Assembly (NCBI RefSeq): GCF_000426285.1 | Contig: NZ_AUFB01000011.1 | Location: 1 to 64,000 of the forward strand | DNA length: 64,000 nucleotides | From: Rhizobium leucaenae USDA 9039 | GTDB lineage: Bacteria; Pseudomonadota; Alphaproteobacteria; Rhizobiales; Rhizobiaceae | Reading direction: 5' to 3' | Shown here: positions 8,470 through 18,279 of the stretch, piece after piece | Layout of the letters: the number at the start of each line of letters is the position of its first letter | Numbering within the stretch: position 1 is the stretch's first letter | The notes under the pieces: model-generated | What the model was told of the DNA's origin: nothing | What the model saw: the letters and a program-made list of their open reading frames with translations, nothing else | Databases searched by the model: none | Translations under genes and position numbers: made by a program

Positions 8470-9305
8470 ATACCAATTCCGAAGTGACCGTCGGTGAGGG
8501 AGCCTCCAAGGTCCTGTTCTCCAATACGTCAAAGTTGTCGCTGATTGCCGGCCCCTGTCAGATGGAAAGCCGCGATCATGCCTTCATGATCGCCGGCGTG
8601 TTGAAGGAACTCTGCGATAAGCTCGGTGTCGGCCTTGTCTACAAGTCGTCCTTCGACAAGGCGAACCGTACGTCTCTCTCAGGCAAGCGCGGCATTGGCC
8701 TGGAAATGGCGCTGGAAGTCTTTGCCGACCTCAAGAAGGAATATGGCTTTCCGGTTTTGACCGACATTCATACCGAAGAGCAGTGCGCCATCGTTGCTAA
8801 GACGGTCGATATTCTGCAGATCCCGGCGTTCCTCTCGCGCCAGACCGACCTTCTTGTCGCCGCCGCCAAGACCGGCCGCGTGGTCAATGTCAAGAAGGGG
8901 CAGTTCCTCGCGCCCTGGGACATGAAGAACGTGCTCGCCAAGCTGAACGACAGCGGCAATCCGAATATCCTCCTCTGCGAGCGCGGCGCCTCCTTCGGTT
9001 ACAACACGCTCGTTTCCGATATGCGCTCGCTGCCCATCATGGCGGCAATGGGTGCGCCGGTGGTCTTCGACGCGACCCATTCCGTGCAGCAACCGGGCGG
9101 GCAAGGCGGTTCGACTGGCGGTGACCGCCGATTTGTCGAAACTCTGGCGCGCGCCGCCGTTGCCGTTGGCATTGCCGGTCTCTTCGTCGAAACCCATGAG
9201 GATCCGGACAATGCGCCGTCCGATGGTCCGAACATGGTCTATCTGAAGGACATGCCGCGGCTTCTGGAAAAGCTGCTGGCCTTCGACGCGATCGCCAAAG
9301 CCTGA
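8466..9305 (+). CDS. kdsA: 3-deoxy-8-phosphooctulonate synthase (KDO8P synthase)
   Basis: Cytoplasmic enzyme condensing phosphoenolpyruvate with arabinose 5-phosphate to Kdo-8-phosphate for the inner core of lipopolysaccharide. It is 279 aa, the usual length, with the TIM-barrel signatures KSSFDKANRTS, IPAFLSRQTDLL, NVKKGQFLAPWD and FDATHSVQ-PGG. The N-terminal IAGPCQMES carries Cys31 where the metal-dependent class (Aquifex type) has its metal-binding cysteine; the E. coli metal-independent enzyme has Asn there. The class is inferred from that residue. The start ATG overlaps the stop of the VOC gene. Enolase, which makes phosphoenolpyruvate, lies 150 bases downstream. Confidence 0.96.
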   Translation: MNTNSEVTVGEGASKVLFSNTSKLSLIAGPCQMESRDHAFMIAGVLKELCDKLGVGLVYKSSFDKANRTSLSGKRGIGLEMALEVFADLKKEYGFPVLTDIHTEEQCAIVAKTVDILQIPAFLSRQTDLLVAAAKTGRVVNVKKGQFLAPWDMKNVLAKLNDSGNPNILLCERGASFGYNTLVSDMRSLPIMAAMGAPVVFDATHSVQQPGGQGGSTGGDRRFVETLARAAVAVGIAGLFVETHEDPDNAPSDGPNMVYLKDMPRLLEKLLAFDAIAKA

Positions 9306-9454
9306 GAAATGGGAGGCGTTCAACAGGCTGACATGAACTTGCGCTACGCGGCCTGTAGGACCCTTGATCAAGGATGTGGAGCGGCATTGTAATTTCCGCG
9401 TCTTCGACTAAGACAGATTTCAATCGATTTATAACCAGCGAGCAGGAACCTATC

Positions 9455-10729
9455 ATGACCGCAATCACCGACATTATCGCCCGCGAGATTCTCGACAGCC
9501 GTGGCAATCCCACCGTCGAAGTCGATGTGTACCTCGAAGATGGCAGCATGGGCCGCGCTGCGGTTCCGTCGGGCGCTTCGACGGGCGCACATGAAGCCGT
9601 CGAAGTTCGCGACGGCGGCAAGCGTTACCATGGCAAGGGTGTCGAAAAGGCCGTTGAAGCCGTCAACACCGAGATCTTCGACGCGATCGGCGGCATTGAC
9701 GCGGAAAACCAGATCCAAATCGACAACATCATGATCGAGCTCGACGGCACGCCGAACAAGTCGCGCCTCGGCGCCAATGCCATCCTCGGCGTGTCGCTCG
9801 CAACCGCCAAGGCCGCTGCCCAGAGCGCCAACCTGCCGCTCTACCGCTATGTCGGCGGCGCCCATGCCCGCCTGCTGCCGGTTCCGATGATGAACATCAT
9901 CAACGGCGGCGCTCATGCCGACAATCCGATCGACTTCCAGGAGTTCATGATCCTGCCGGTCGGCGCAGATACCCTCCGCGACGCCGTGCGCATGGGTTCG
10001 GAAATCTTCCACGTTCTCAAGAAGGAACTGGCTTCGCAGGGCCACAACACCAATGTCGGCGATGAAGGCGGCTTCGCGCCCGGCCTCTCCAGCGCCCCTG
10101 CTGCCCTCGACTTCATCATGAAGTCCATCGAAAAGGCGGGCTATAGGCCGGGAGACGAAATCGCTCTCGGCCTCGACTGCGCTTCGACGGAATTCTTCAA
10201 GGACGGCAAGTACGTTCTGGAAGGTGAAGGCCGCACGCTGGAATCCGGCGCCATGGCCGAATACCTTGCCGAGCTCGCCGCCAAATATCCGATCATTTCG
10301 ATCGAAGACGGCATGGCCGAAGACGATTGGGAAGGCTGGAAGATCCTGACTGACCTCACCGGCAAGAAGACGCAGCTTGTCGGCGACGACCTGTTCGTTA
10401 CGAACTCCGCTCGTCTGCGCGACGGCATCCGCATGGGCGTCGCCAACTCGATCCTCGTCAAGGTCAACCAGATCGGCTCGCTGACGGAAACCCTCGATGC
10501 CGTCGAAACCGCGCACAAGGCCAATTATACGGCCGTCATGTCGCATCGTTCCGGCGAAACCGAAGATTCGACCATTGCCGATCTTGCCGTTGCGACCAAC
10601 TGCGGTCAGATCAAGACCGGCTCGCTGTCGCGTTCCGATCGCCTTGCCAAGTACAATCAGCTCATCCGCATCGAAGAAGCGCTCGGCCCTCAGGCACAAT
10701 ATGCCGGCCGTTCCATCCTTCGCGGCTGA
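9455..10729 (+). CDS. eno: Enolase
   Basis: Phosphopyruvate hydratase of glycolysis and gluconeogenesis: 2-phosphoglycerate to phosphoenolpyruvate; also a common RNA-degradosome partner. It is 424 aa. Family signatures seen are ILDSRGNPTVEVDV at the start, SGASTG loop, GDEGGFAP, and near the C-terminus SHRSGETED followed by QIKTGSLSRSDR. The frame extends upstream to 9374, but ATG 9455 with AGGA nearby starts at the conserved MTAITDIIAREI. An intrinsic terminator follows at 10829. The 470-aa frame on the other strand is a composition shadow. Confidence 0.98.
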   Translation: MTAITDIIAREILDSRGNPTVEVDVYLEDGSMGRAAVPSGASTGAHEAVEVRDGGKRYHGKGVEKAVEAVNTEIFDAIGGIDAENQIQIDNIMIELDGTPNKSRLGANAILGVSLATAKAAAQSANLPLYRYVGGAHARLLPVPMMNIINGGAHADNPIDFQEFMILPVGADTLRDAVRMGSEIFHVLKKELASQGHNTNVGDEGGFAPGLSSAPAALDFIMKSIEKAGYRPGDEIALGLDCASTEFFKDGKYVLEGEGRTLESGAMAEYLAELAAKYPIISIEDGMAEDDWEGWKILTDLTGKKTQLVGDDLFVTNSARLRDGIRMGVANSILVKVNQIGSLTETLDAVETAHKANYTAVMSHRSGETEDSTIADLAVATNCGQIKTGSLSRSDRLAKYNQLIRIEEALGPQAQYAGRSILRG

Positions 10730-10828
10730 TAGCGCGTACCCCTGAAATTCCGGGGATTTTCGGAAAGGCTTGGCCTGCATCGGATAACGATCCGAGTCGC
10801 CTTATAAGCCAATAATTTCCAGCTCTTG

Positions 10829-10854
10829 AACCGCGCCTTCGGGCGCGGTTTTTT
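10829..10854 (+). terminator. Intrinsic terminator after eno
   Basis: Nine-base-pair GC-rich stem AACCGCGCC / GGCGCGGTT (10829-10837 with 10842-10850), UUCG-type loop, then six T. It lies 100 bases past the eno stop. Confidence 0.9.
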
Positions 10855-10923
10855 GTTGGAAAAATGGCAGAGTCAACGGATGGTTAATCTCTGACGGCTA
10901 GTGTTGTCATAGATGTTTGATTT

Positions 10924-10958
10924 AGCGTGATCTTCTCCGAAACCGCTTCGTATTTCAG
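10924..10958 (+). repeat. Decayed rhizobial palindromic repeat fragment
   Basis: AGCGTGATCTTCTCCGAAA followed by CCGCTTCG resembles the left part of the palindromic unit that is intact at 15359-15418, but the right arm has degenerated. It is judged by eye only. Confidence 0.4.
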
Positions 10959-11011
10959 TCGCGGACCTGGGTTCGGGGTCATTCTCGGCAGAGCGTTTTG
11001 AGCAAGCGAGT

Positions 11012-11323
11012 ATGTGGACAAAATATCATAAGAAGAGAAAGTTCGGCCGTTTCGTTCTTCCCGCCATCACGGTCGCTTTCGTGAGCTATTTCGGCTACCA
11101 CTGCATTCACGGCGATTACGGTCTGAAGGCGACCGAGGTCTTCGAGAAGCAGCGCATCGACCGCAGCAAGGAACTCGCCGATCTCGTCGCTAAGCGCGAA
11201 CACCTTGAAAAGGAAGTGGCTTTGCTCAGCGATGGCTCGCTGGACAAGGACATGCTCGACCAATATGCGCGCTATCAACTGACTTATTCCAAGGCCGACG
11301 AAATCCTCATCTTCAACAAATAG
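11012..11323 (+). CDS. FtsB/DivIC-family septum formation initiator
   Basis: Small bitopic division protein of 103 aa. A short basic cytoplasmic tail (MWTKYHKKRKFGR) is followed by one membrane helix (FVLPAITVAFVSYFGY) and a periplasmic coiled coil (KELADLVAKREHLEKEVALL), the FtsB/DivIC architecture. FtsB works with FtsL and FtsQ in the divisome. It lies between eno and pdhA, an arrangement familiar from alphaproteobacteria and enterics (eno-ftsB). The ribosome site is weak. An intrinsic terminator directly follows. Confidence 0.9.
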   Translation: MWTKYHKKRKFGRFVLPAITVAFVSYFGYHCIHGDYGLKATEVFEKQRIDRSKELADLVAKREHLEKEVALLSDGSLDKDMLDQYARYQLTYSKADEILIFNK

Positions 11324-11327
11324 ACAT

Positions 11328-11359
11328 AATTAACCGAATTCCGGTTAATTGCCTTTTTT
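11328..11359 (+). terminator. Intrinsic terminator between ftsB-like gene and pdhA
   Basis: AATTAACCG (11328-11336) pairs perfectly with CGGTTAATT (11342-11350), five-base loop, then GCC and six T. It separates the septum gene from the pdh operon. Confidence 0.8.
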
Positions 11360-11480
11360 ATAATCATATCAATCGCTTGCGAAGAATATGAGCCATGCAA
11401 TTATAGCATTGCTGTGGCGAGCAATCTTCCCTATGTTACGCGGCACTACATAACGAGGCCACTCACATAGGGAGAGTTGA

Positions 11481-12524
11481 ATGGCGCCGCGAAAATCCGC
11501 GTCCGTTTCCAGCCGCAAAACGACATCCAAGCCTGCCAGAGACACCAATGGTGGTGCGATCGCGGAATTCGACCGCGATGCGGAGCTCAAGGCCTATCGT
11601 GAGATGCTCCTGATCCGCCGCTTCGAAGAGAAGGCCGGCCAGCTCTACGGCATGGGCTTCATCGGCGGTTTCTGTCACCTCTACATCGGCCAGGAAGCTG
11701 TCGTCGTCGGCATGCAATTGGCGCTGAAGGAAGGCGACCAGGTCATCACCGGCTACCGCGACCACGGCCACATGCTGGCAACCGGCATGAGCGCCCGCGG
11801 CGTCATGGCCGAGCTCACCGGACGCCGGGGCGGCTATTCCCGAGGGAAGGGCGGCTCCATGCATATGTTCTCCAAGGAAAAGAACTTCTACGGCGGCCAT
11901 GGCATCGTCGGCGCGCAGGTCTCGCTCGGCACCGGCCTCGGCTTCGCCAACTGGTATCGCGGCAATGACAATGTCAGCGTCGCCTATTTCGGCGATGGCG
12001 CCGCCAATCAGGGCCAAGTCTCCGAAAGCTTCAACATGGCGCAGCTCTGGAAGCTGCCGGTGATCTACGTGATCGAGAACAACCGTTACGCTATGGGCAC
12101 GTCGACGGCGCGCGCAACGGCGCAGGCCGACTTCTCCAAGCGCGGCTCCTCCTTCGGCATTCCCGGCATCCAGGTCGACGGCATGGATGTCCGCGCCGTC
12201 AAGGCCGCTGCCGACGAAGCTGTCGAATATTGCCGTTCCGGCAAGGGTCCGATCATTCTGGAAATGCTGACCTATCGCTACCGCGGCCATTCCATGTCGG
12301 ATCCGGCCAAGTATCGTTCCAAGGACGAAGTGCAGAAGATGCGCTCCGAGCATGACCCGATCGAGCAGGTTCGCGCACGCCTTCTGGAAAAGGGCTGGGC
12401 ATCGGAAGACGAGCTGAAGGCGATCGATAAGGACGTCCGCGACATTGTCGCCGATAGCGCCGATTTCGCCCAGAACGATCCGGAGCCGGATGCATCCGAG
12501 CTCTACACTGACATTCTGCTCTAA
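11481..12524 (+). CDS. pdhA: Pyruvate dehydrogenase E1 component, alpha subunit
   Basis: Thiamine-diphosphate-dependent decarboxylase subunit of the pyruvate dehydrogenase complex, converting pyruvate toward acetyl-CoA. It is 347 aa with a basic, low-complexity N-terminal 25 residues, then IRRFEEKAGQLYGMG, SRGKGGSMHMF (phosphorylation-loop region in mitochondrial homologues) and the ThDP/Mg motif GDGAANQG (171-178) ending in IENNRYAMG. GGGAGAG precedes the ATG. It begins the pdhA-pdhB-pdhC run, with 17 bases to pdhB. The heterotetrameric E1 arrangement is that of alphaproteobacteria and mitochondria, not the homodimeric AceE of E. coli. Confidence 0.97.
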   Translation: MAPRKSASVSSRKTTSKPARDTNGGAIAEFDRDAELKAYREMLLIRRFEEKAGQLYGMGFIGGFCHLYIGQEAVVVGMQLALKEGDQVITGYRDHGHMLATGMSARGVMAELTGRRGGYSRGKGGSMHMFSKEKNFYGGHGIVGAQVSLGTGLGFANWYRGNDNVSVAYFGDGAANQGQVSESFNMAQLWKLPVIYVIENNRYAMGTSTARATAQADFSKRGSSFGIPGIQVDGMDVRAVKAAADEAVEYCRSGKGPIILEMLTYRYRGHSMSDPAKYRSKDEVQKMRSEHDPIEQVRARLLEKGWASEDELKAIDKDVRDIVADSADFAQNDPEPDASELYTDILL

Positions 12525-12541
12525 TCGGGGAGGGACGATCC

Positions 12542-13939
<1,398 letters not shown>

Positions 13940-13954
13940 GGGGAGGGCTCTTCG

Positions 13955-15292
13955 ATGCCTATCAACATCACTATGCCTGCCCTCTCGCCGACCATGGAAG
14001 AGGGCAACCTCGCCAAGTGGCTGGTCAAGGAAGGCGATAAGATCAAGTCCGGTGACGTCATCGCCGAGATTGAGACCGACAAGGCGACGATGGAAGTCGA
14101 AGCCGTCGACGAAGGCACCGTTGCCAAGATCGTCGTTCCCGCCGGCACCGAAGGCGTTAAGGTCAACGCGCTGATCGCCGTTCTGGCCGGCGAAGGCGAA
14201 GACGTCTCCGCCGCTGCCTCGGGCGCTGCCGCTCCGGCTGCAGCACCTGCGCCGAAAGCGGAAACGGCTCCGGCTCAATCCGCTCCTACGGCACAGCCCG
14301 CGCCGGTAGCGCCTGCGGCTCTCACGACGGATAGCCATCGTACCTTCGCCTCGCCGCTCGCTCGCCGCCTTGCCAAAGAGTCGGGCATCGATCTGACTGC
14401 GCTCGTCGGCTCCGGCCCGCATGGCCGGGTGGTCAAGAAGGACATCGAAGCTGCCGTTTCCGGTGGTGTCGCCAAGGCCGCTCCGGCGGCGGCTCCCGCT
14501 GCCCAGCCGGCCGCGGCTGCACCGGCTCCGGCCCCAGTCGCTGCGAAGGGCATGTCTGATGATGCCGTCCTCAAGCTTTTCGAGCCCGGTTCTTACGAGC
14601 TTGTGCCGCATGACGGCATGCGCAAGACGATTGCCAAGCGCCTGCAGGAATCCAAGCAGACGATCCCGCACTTCTACGTCTCGGTCGATTGCGAACTCGA
14701 TGCACTGCTGGCACTCCGCACGCAGCTCAACGATTCCGCTCCGAAGTCAAAGGACGGCGCGCCGGCGTACAAGCTCTCGGTCAACGACATGGTCATCAAG
14801 GCCCTGGCGCTGGCGCTGCGCGACGTTCCGGATGCCAACGTCTCCTGGACCGACAGCAACATGGTCAAGCACAAGCATGCCGATGTCGGCGTTGCCGTTT
14901 CCATTCCCGGCGGCCTGATCACGCCGATCATCCGTAGCGCCGAACTGAAGACCCTGTCTGCCATCTCCAACGAAATGAAGGACTACGGCAAGCGCGCCAA
15001 GGAGCGCAAGCTGAAGCCCGAGGAGTATCAGGGTGGCACGACGGCCGTGTCGAATATGGGCATGATGGGCGTCAAGAACTTCGCCGCCGTCGTCAACCCG
15101 CCGCATGCGACCATTCTGGCCGTCGGCGCGGGCGAGCAGCGTGTGATCGTCAAGAAGGGCGAAATGGCCATCGCCACCATGATGAGCGTTACGCTGTCGA
15201 CCGACCATCGGGCCGTTGACGGTGCGCTCGGTGCCGAGCTCCTGGCAGCCTTCAAGGGCTACATCGAAAATCCGATGGGGATGCTCGTCTGA
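13955..15292 (+). CDS. pdhC: Dihydrolipoamide acetyltransferase (PDH E2)
   Basis: Core E2 of the pyruvate dehydrogenase complex, transferring the acetyl group from lipoamide to CoA. It is 445 aa with one lipoyl domain (1-80, lipoyl-Lys43), an Ala/Pro linker, the peripheral subunit-binding domain (about 128-165, SPLARRLAKESGIDL and GSGPHGRVVKKDIE), a second Ala/Pro linker, and the catalytic domain. The catalytic histidine is His418 in DHRAVDG. GGGGAGGG lies before the ATG. The gene ends just before two palindromic repeats. Confidence 0.97.
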   Translation: MPINITMPALSPTMEEGNLAKWLVKEGDKIKSGDVIAEIETDKATMEVEAVDEGTVAKIVVPAGTEGVKVNALIAVLAGEGEDVSAAASGAAAPAAAPAPKAETAPAQSAPTAQPAPVAPAALTTDSHRTFASPLARRLAKESGIDLTALVGSGPHGRVVKKDIEAAVSGGVAKAAPAAAPAAQPAAAAPAPAPVAAKGMSDDAVLKLFEPGSYELVPHDGMRKTIAKRLQESKQTIPHFYVSVDCELDALLALRTQLNDSAPKSKDGAPAYKLSVNDMVIKALALALRDVPDANVSWTDSNMVKHKHADVGVAVSIPGGLITPIIRSAELKTLSAISNEMKDYGKRAKERKLKPEEYQGGTTAVSNMGMMGVKNFAAVVNPPHATILAVGAGEQRVIVKKGEMAIATMMSVTLSTDHRAVDGALGAELLAAFKGYIENPMGMLV

Positions 15293-15294
15293 GC

Positions 15295-15345
15295 TAGAGC
15301 CGGATGATTTTAGGTCGAATCGACCTAAAATCTGAATCCGCTCTA
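15295..15345. repeat. Large palindrome after pdhC
   Basis: TAGAGC (15295-15300) pairs with GCTCTA (15340-15345), and inside it 13 bases at 15306-15318 pair perfectly with 15320-15332 around a single central base. It could act as an untranslated hairpin or weak terminator after pdhC. It is of the kind of intergenic palindrome repeated in rhizobial genomes. Confidence 0.75.
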
Positions 15346-15358
15346 GAATGAAATAGGT

Positions 15359-15418
15359 AGAGCGTGATGTCGTCCGAAAACCGCTTACACTTTTCGGCAT
15401 CACGCTCTGGTCGCGACA
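15359..15418. repeat. Rhizobial intergenic palindromic repeat
   Basis: AGAGCGTGATG (15359-15369) is a perfect inverted match to CATCACGCTCT (15408-15418), with CCGAAAA and TTTTCGG forming an inner stem. Units of this form are abundant between genes in Rhizobium. Degenerate relatives appear in this window at 10924 and 16084. Confidence 0.8.
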
Positions 15419-15429
15419 CGGAGGCATGA

Positions 15430-16071
15430 ATGACCAAGACCGTTCTGTGTTACGGCGACTCGCTGACATGGGGCTATAGCGCCGAAACGATGGGTCGTCA
15501 TGCCTTCGAAGATCGGTGGCCGAGCGTGCTGCAAAAGGCGCTCGGCGATCAGGTTCGGATCATCCCAGAAGGGCTGAACGGCCGCACCACGGCTTTCGAC
15601 GATCACCTCGCCGATTGCGACCGTAACGGTGCGAAGGTGTTGCCGACGATCCTGCAGACGCATGCGCCGCTCGATCTCGTCATCATCATGCTGGGCACCA
15701 ACGACATGAAGCCGGTCATCGCCGGTTCGGCCTTTGCTGCCTTGCAGGGCATCAGCCGGTTGATTCAGCTTGTGCGCAGTCATACATGGCCATTCGATTA
15801 TGAAGTCCCGGACATCCTGATCGTTGCGCCTCCCGTCATCGCCGAGACTGCCGATCCGGCTTTCGCCGCTCATTTCCTCGGCGCGATCACAGAGTCGGCG
15901 AAGCTTGCGACGCTCTACCGCGATCTCGCCGACGAGCTTGGCTGCGGCTTTTTCGATGCAGGCACGGTTGCCGTCACCACGCCGCTCGACGGCGTGCATC
16001 TCGATGCAGAAAATACCCGGGCGCTCGGTCGCGGCCTAGAGCCGATCGTGCGAATGATGCTCGGACTTTAA
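15430..16071 (+). CDS. SGNH/GDSL-family hydrolase (arylesterase-like)
   Basis: A 213-aa serine hydrolase of the SGNH fold. Block I GDSLTWG holds nucleophile Ser11, GRTTAFDD and GTNDMK give the oxyanion-hole residues (blocks II-III), and DGVHLD supplies the catalytic Asp and His. No signal peptide, so probably cytoplasmic. It resembles the small rhizobial/agrobacterial arylesterases and the mycobacterial acyltransferase type. The physiological ester is unknown. CGGAGG-like bases precede the ATG. It lies between E2 and E3 of the PDH cluster, separated from pdhC by two palindromes, so it may have its own promoter. Confidence 0.9.
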   Translation: MTKTVLCYGDSLTWGYSAETMGRHAFEDRWPSVLQKALGDQVRIIPEGLNGRTTAFDDHLADCDRNGAKVLPTILQTHAPLDLVIIMLGTNDMKPVIAGSAFAALQGISRLIQLVRSHTWPFDYEVPDILIVAPPVIAETADPAFAAHFLGAITESAKLATLYRDLADELGCGFFDAGTVAVTTPLDGVHLDAENTRALGRGLEPIVRMMLGL

Positions 16072-16083
16072 TTATTTGATTAC

Positions 16084-16119
16084 GCATGATCTTACTTGAA
16101 AGCCGCTTCACAATCTTCG
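16084..16119. repeat. Decayed palindromic repeat fragment
   Basis: GCATGATCTTACTTGAAAG then CCGCTTCACAATCTTCG resembles one arm and loop of the unit at 15359-15418. Pairing is no longer intact. Confidence 0.4.
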
Positions 16120-16207
16120 CTTCGCGGTTCTTCGGTTCGCCATCGTGCTTCGGAAAAATCAAGGCGGGCTGAGCTTTGGCCGGCCGCCAACCAAAGGCAG
16201 GAAACAT

Positions 16208-17671
16208 ATGGCTGAGAATTACGACGTCATCATCATCGGCTCTGGCCCTGGCGGCTATGTTGCCGCCGTGCGCGCCGGCCAGCTTGGTCTGAAGACGGCG
16301 ATCGTCGAACGCGAGCACCTGGGCGGCATCTGCCTGAACTGGGGCTGCATTCCGACCAAGGCGCTGCTCCGTTCGGCCGAAATCCTCGATCATTCCAATC
16401 ATCTGAAGGACTATGGCCTTGTCCTCGAAGGCAAGGTGACGCCCGATGTGAAGGCCGTCGTCGCCCGTTCGCGTGGCGTTTCCGCCCGCCTCAACATGGG
16501 CGTCGGCTTCCTGATGAAAAAGAACAAGGTCGATGTGATCTGGGGTGAGGCCAAGATCACCAAGGCTTCGACTGGCGCTCAGCCCGGCGAAATCGTCGTC
16601 GGCAAGTCGACCAAATCCGTTGTCGAGCCGCAGCATCCACTGCCGAAGAACGTCAAGGGCGAGGGCACCTACACTGCCAAGCATATCATCGTCGCCACGG
16701 GCGCCCGCCCGCGCGCGCTGCCCGGCATCGAGCCTGACGGCAAGCTGATCTGGACCTATTTCGAGGCGCTGAAGCCGGATTTCCTGCCGAAATCGCTCGT
16801 CGTCATGGGTTCCGGCGCAATCGGCATCGAATTCGCGAGCTTCTATCGCTCGATGGGTGTCGACGTCACGGTCGTCGAAATCATGCCGACCATCATGCCG
16901 GTCGAAGACGCCGAAGTCTCCGGTATCGCCCGCAAGCAGTTGGAAAAGCGCGGCCTGAAGATCTTCACCAAGACGAAGGTCACCAAGGTAGACAAGGGCG
17001 CGAACAACATCACCGCCCATATCGAGACCGAGGACGGCAAGGTGCAGCAGATCACGGCTGACCGGATGATCTCCGCCGTCGGCGTGCAGGGCAATATTGA
17101 AAATCTGGGTCTGGAAGCGCTCGGCGTGAAGACCGACCGCGGTTGCGTCGTCATCGATGGCTACGGCAAGACCAACGTGCCGGGCATCTATGCGATCGGC
17201 GATGTTGCCGGCCCGCCGATGCTGGCGCACAAGGCCGAGCATGAGGGCGTTGTCTGCGTCGAGAAGATCGCCGGCCTCCCGAACGTGCATCCGACCGACA
17301 AGAGCAAAGTGCCGGGCTGCACCTATTGCCAGCCACAGGTCGCCTCCGTCGGTCTGACGGAAGCAAGGGCAAAGGAACTCGGCCGCGACATCCGCGTTGG
17401 CCGCTTCCCGTTTACGGCCAACGGCAAGGCGATCGCGCTTGGCGAGGATCAGGGCCTGTGCAAGGTCATCTTCGACAAGAAGACCGGCGAGTTGCTCGGC
17501 GCGCATATGGTCGGCGCCGAAGTGACCGAACTGATCCAGGGCTTTGTCGTCGCCATGAATCTGGAGACGACGGAAGAGGAGCTGATGCACACGATCTTCC
17601 CGCATCCGACCGTTTCTGAGACGATGAAGGAAGCCGTGCTGGACGCCTACGGCCGCGTGCTCAACGCTTGA
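16208..17671 (+). CDS. lpdA: Dihydrolipoyl dehydrogenase (E3)
   Basis: FAD-dependent disulfide oxidoreductase reoxidising dihydrolipoamide with NAD+ in the pyruvate dehydrogenase complex. It is 487 aa. The FAD-binding GSGPGG is at residues 11-16, the redox pair Cys42/Cys47 in GGICLNWGCIPTK, the NAD-binding GSGAIGIEFA in the middle, and the C-terminal active-site region HTIFPHPTVSETMKEAV. A 15-20 residue insertion rich in Lys/Pro lies before IIVATGARPR. The frame is open from 16145, but ATG 16208, after AGGAAA, starts at the canonical MAENYDVIIIGSG. It belongs to the pdh cluster. Confidence 0.97.
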   Translation: MAENYDVIIIGSGPGGYVAAVRAGQLGLKTAIVEREHLGGICLNWGCIPTKALLRSAEILDHSNHLKDYGLVLEGKVTPDVKAVVARSRGVSARLNMGVGFLMKKNKVDVIWGEAKITKASTGAQPGEIVVGKSTKSVVEPQHPLPKNVKGEGTYTAKHIIVATGARPRALPGIEPDGKLIWTYFEALKPDFLPKSLVVMGSGAIGIEFASFYRSMGVDVTVVEIMPTIMPVEDAEVSGIARKQLEKRGLKIFTKTKVTKVDKGANNITAHIETEDGKVQQITADRMISAVGVQGNIENLGLEALGVKTDRGCVVIDGYGKTNVPGIYAIGDVAGPPMLAHKAEHEGVVCVEKIAGLPNVHPTDKSKVPGCTYCQPQVASVGLTEARAKELGRDIRVGRFPFTANGKAIALGEDQGLCKVIFDKKTGELLGAHMVGAEVTELIQGFVVAMNLETTEEELMHTIFPHPTVSETMKEAVLDAYGRVLNA

Positions 17672-17726
17672 TAATCTCCTGGCTCGCCCTTTATCCAGAG
17701 GGTGGAAAATCGCAAAGGAAATCATC

Positions 17727-17987
17727 ATGTCTGTCAGTACTGAGGCTTGGGTCGTTTTTCTGTTGATCGGTTTGGTGGCGGGGTTTCTCGCCAGCCTGGT
17801 TGTTGGCGGTGGCGGCCTGATCAGTTGTTTGTTGAGCGGCGTGATTGGTGCTTTCGTGGGCGGATTCCTGTTCAATTGGCTGGGAATTTCGCTCGGCATA
17901 CAAAATGCGCTCGTGGTCGAAATCATTCACGCAACGGTGGGCGCGATTGTCGTGGTCCTGTTTGCAAGAGCGATAGCGTGGGGGTAG
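17727..17987 (+). CDS. Small GlsB/YeaQ/YmgE-type membrane protein (1)
   Basis: An 86-aa, three-helix hydrophobic protein of the transglycosylase-associated (GlsB/YeaQ/YmgE) family, with a glycine-rich pattern LLIGLVAGFLASLVVGGGG and GVIGAFVGGFLF. Members are often stress-induced; biochemical function is unknown. AAAGGAAA precedes the ATG. It is the more divergent of three such proteins in the window, and only 7 bases separate it from the next, more typical one, so they are probably co-transcribed. Confidence 0.8.
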   Translation: MSVSTEAWVVFLLIGLVAGFLASLVVGGGGLISCLLSGVIGAFVGGFLFNWLGISLGIQNALVVEIIHATVGAIVVVLFARAIAWG

Positions 17988-17994
17988 AGGTGCG

Positions 17995-18243
17995 ATGGAA
18001 GGCGTAGGCTGGCTGGGTCTGATCATTATCGGCGGTCTTGCCGGCTGGCTCGCGGGCAAGCTGATGGAGGTGCGATACGGCATCATCCTCAACATCGTTC
18101 TTGGCATTGCGGGCTCGGTCGTTGCTGCGGCCATTCTGGTGCAATTGCATATCGGCGTGCCCGGCGGTCGGATCGGTTATTTCGTCACTGGTTTCATCGG
18201 TGCATGCATTCTGATATTTCTCGCCAAACTCGTCCGGCGATGA
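17995..18243 (+). CDS. Small GlsB/YeaQ/YmgE-type membrane protein (2)
   Basis: An 82-aa protein of the same family: GLIIIGGLAGWLAGKLMEVRYGI, a middle helix NIVLGIAGSVVAAAIL and the C-terminal TGFIGACILIFLAKLVRR. It is closely similar to the protein at 40917-41174, sharing the TGFIGACILIF block. GAGGTG precedes the ATG. lipA starts 36 bases downstream on the same strand, so it may be in the same transcript. Confidence 0.87.
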   Translation: MEGVGWLGLIIIGGLAGWLAGKLMEVRYGIILNIVLGIAGSVVAAAILVQLHIGVPGGRIGYFVTGFIGACILIFLAKLVRR

Positions 18244-18279
18244 ATAGGCCGCGAGCAAGCGGCGGAAAGTAGACATTTC

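Noticed and set aside
9368..10780. 470-aa open frame opposite enolase
   Set aside because: Enolase on the plus strand is certain; the antisense frame has shadow-type composition and no ribosome site.
15974..17926. 650-aa open frame opposite lpdA
   Set aside because: Long antisense frames are expected in GC-rich coding DNA; lpdA is unmistakable, and the frame has no domain pattern.
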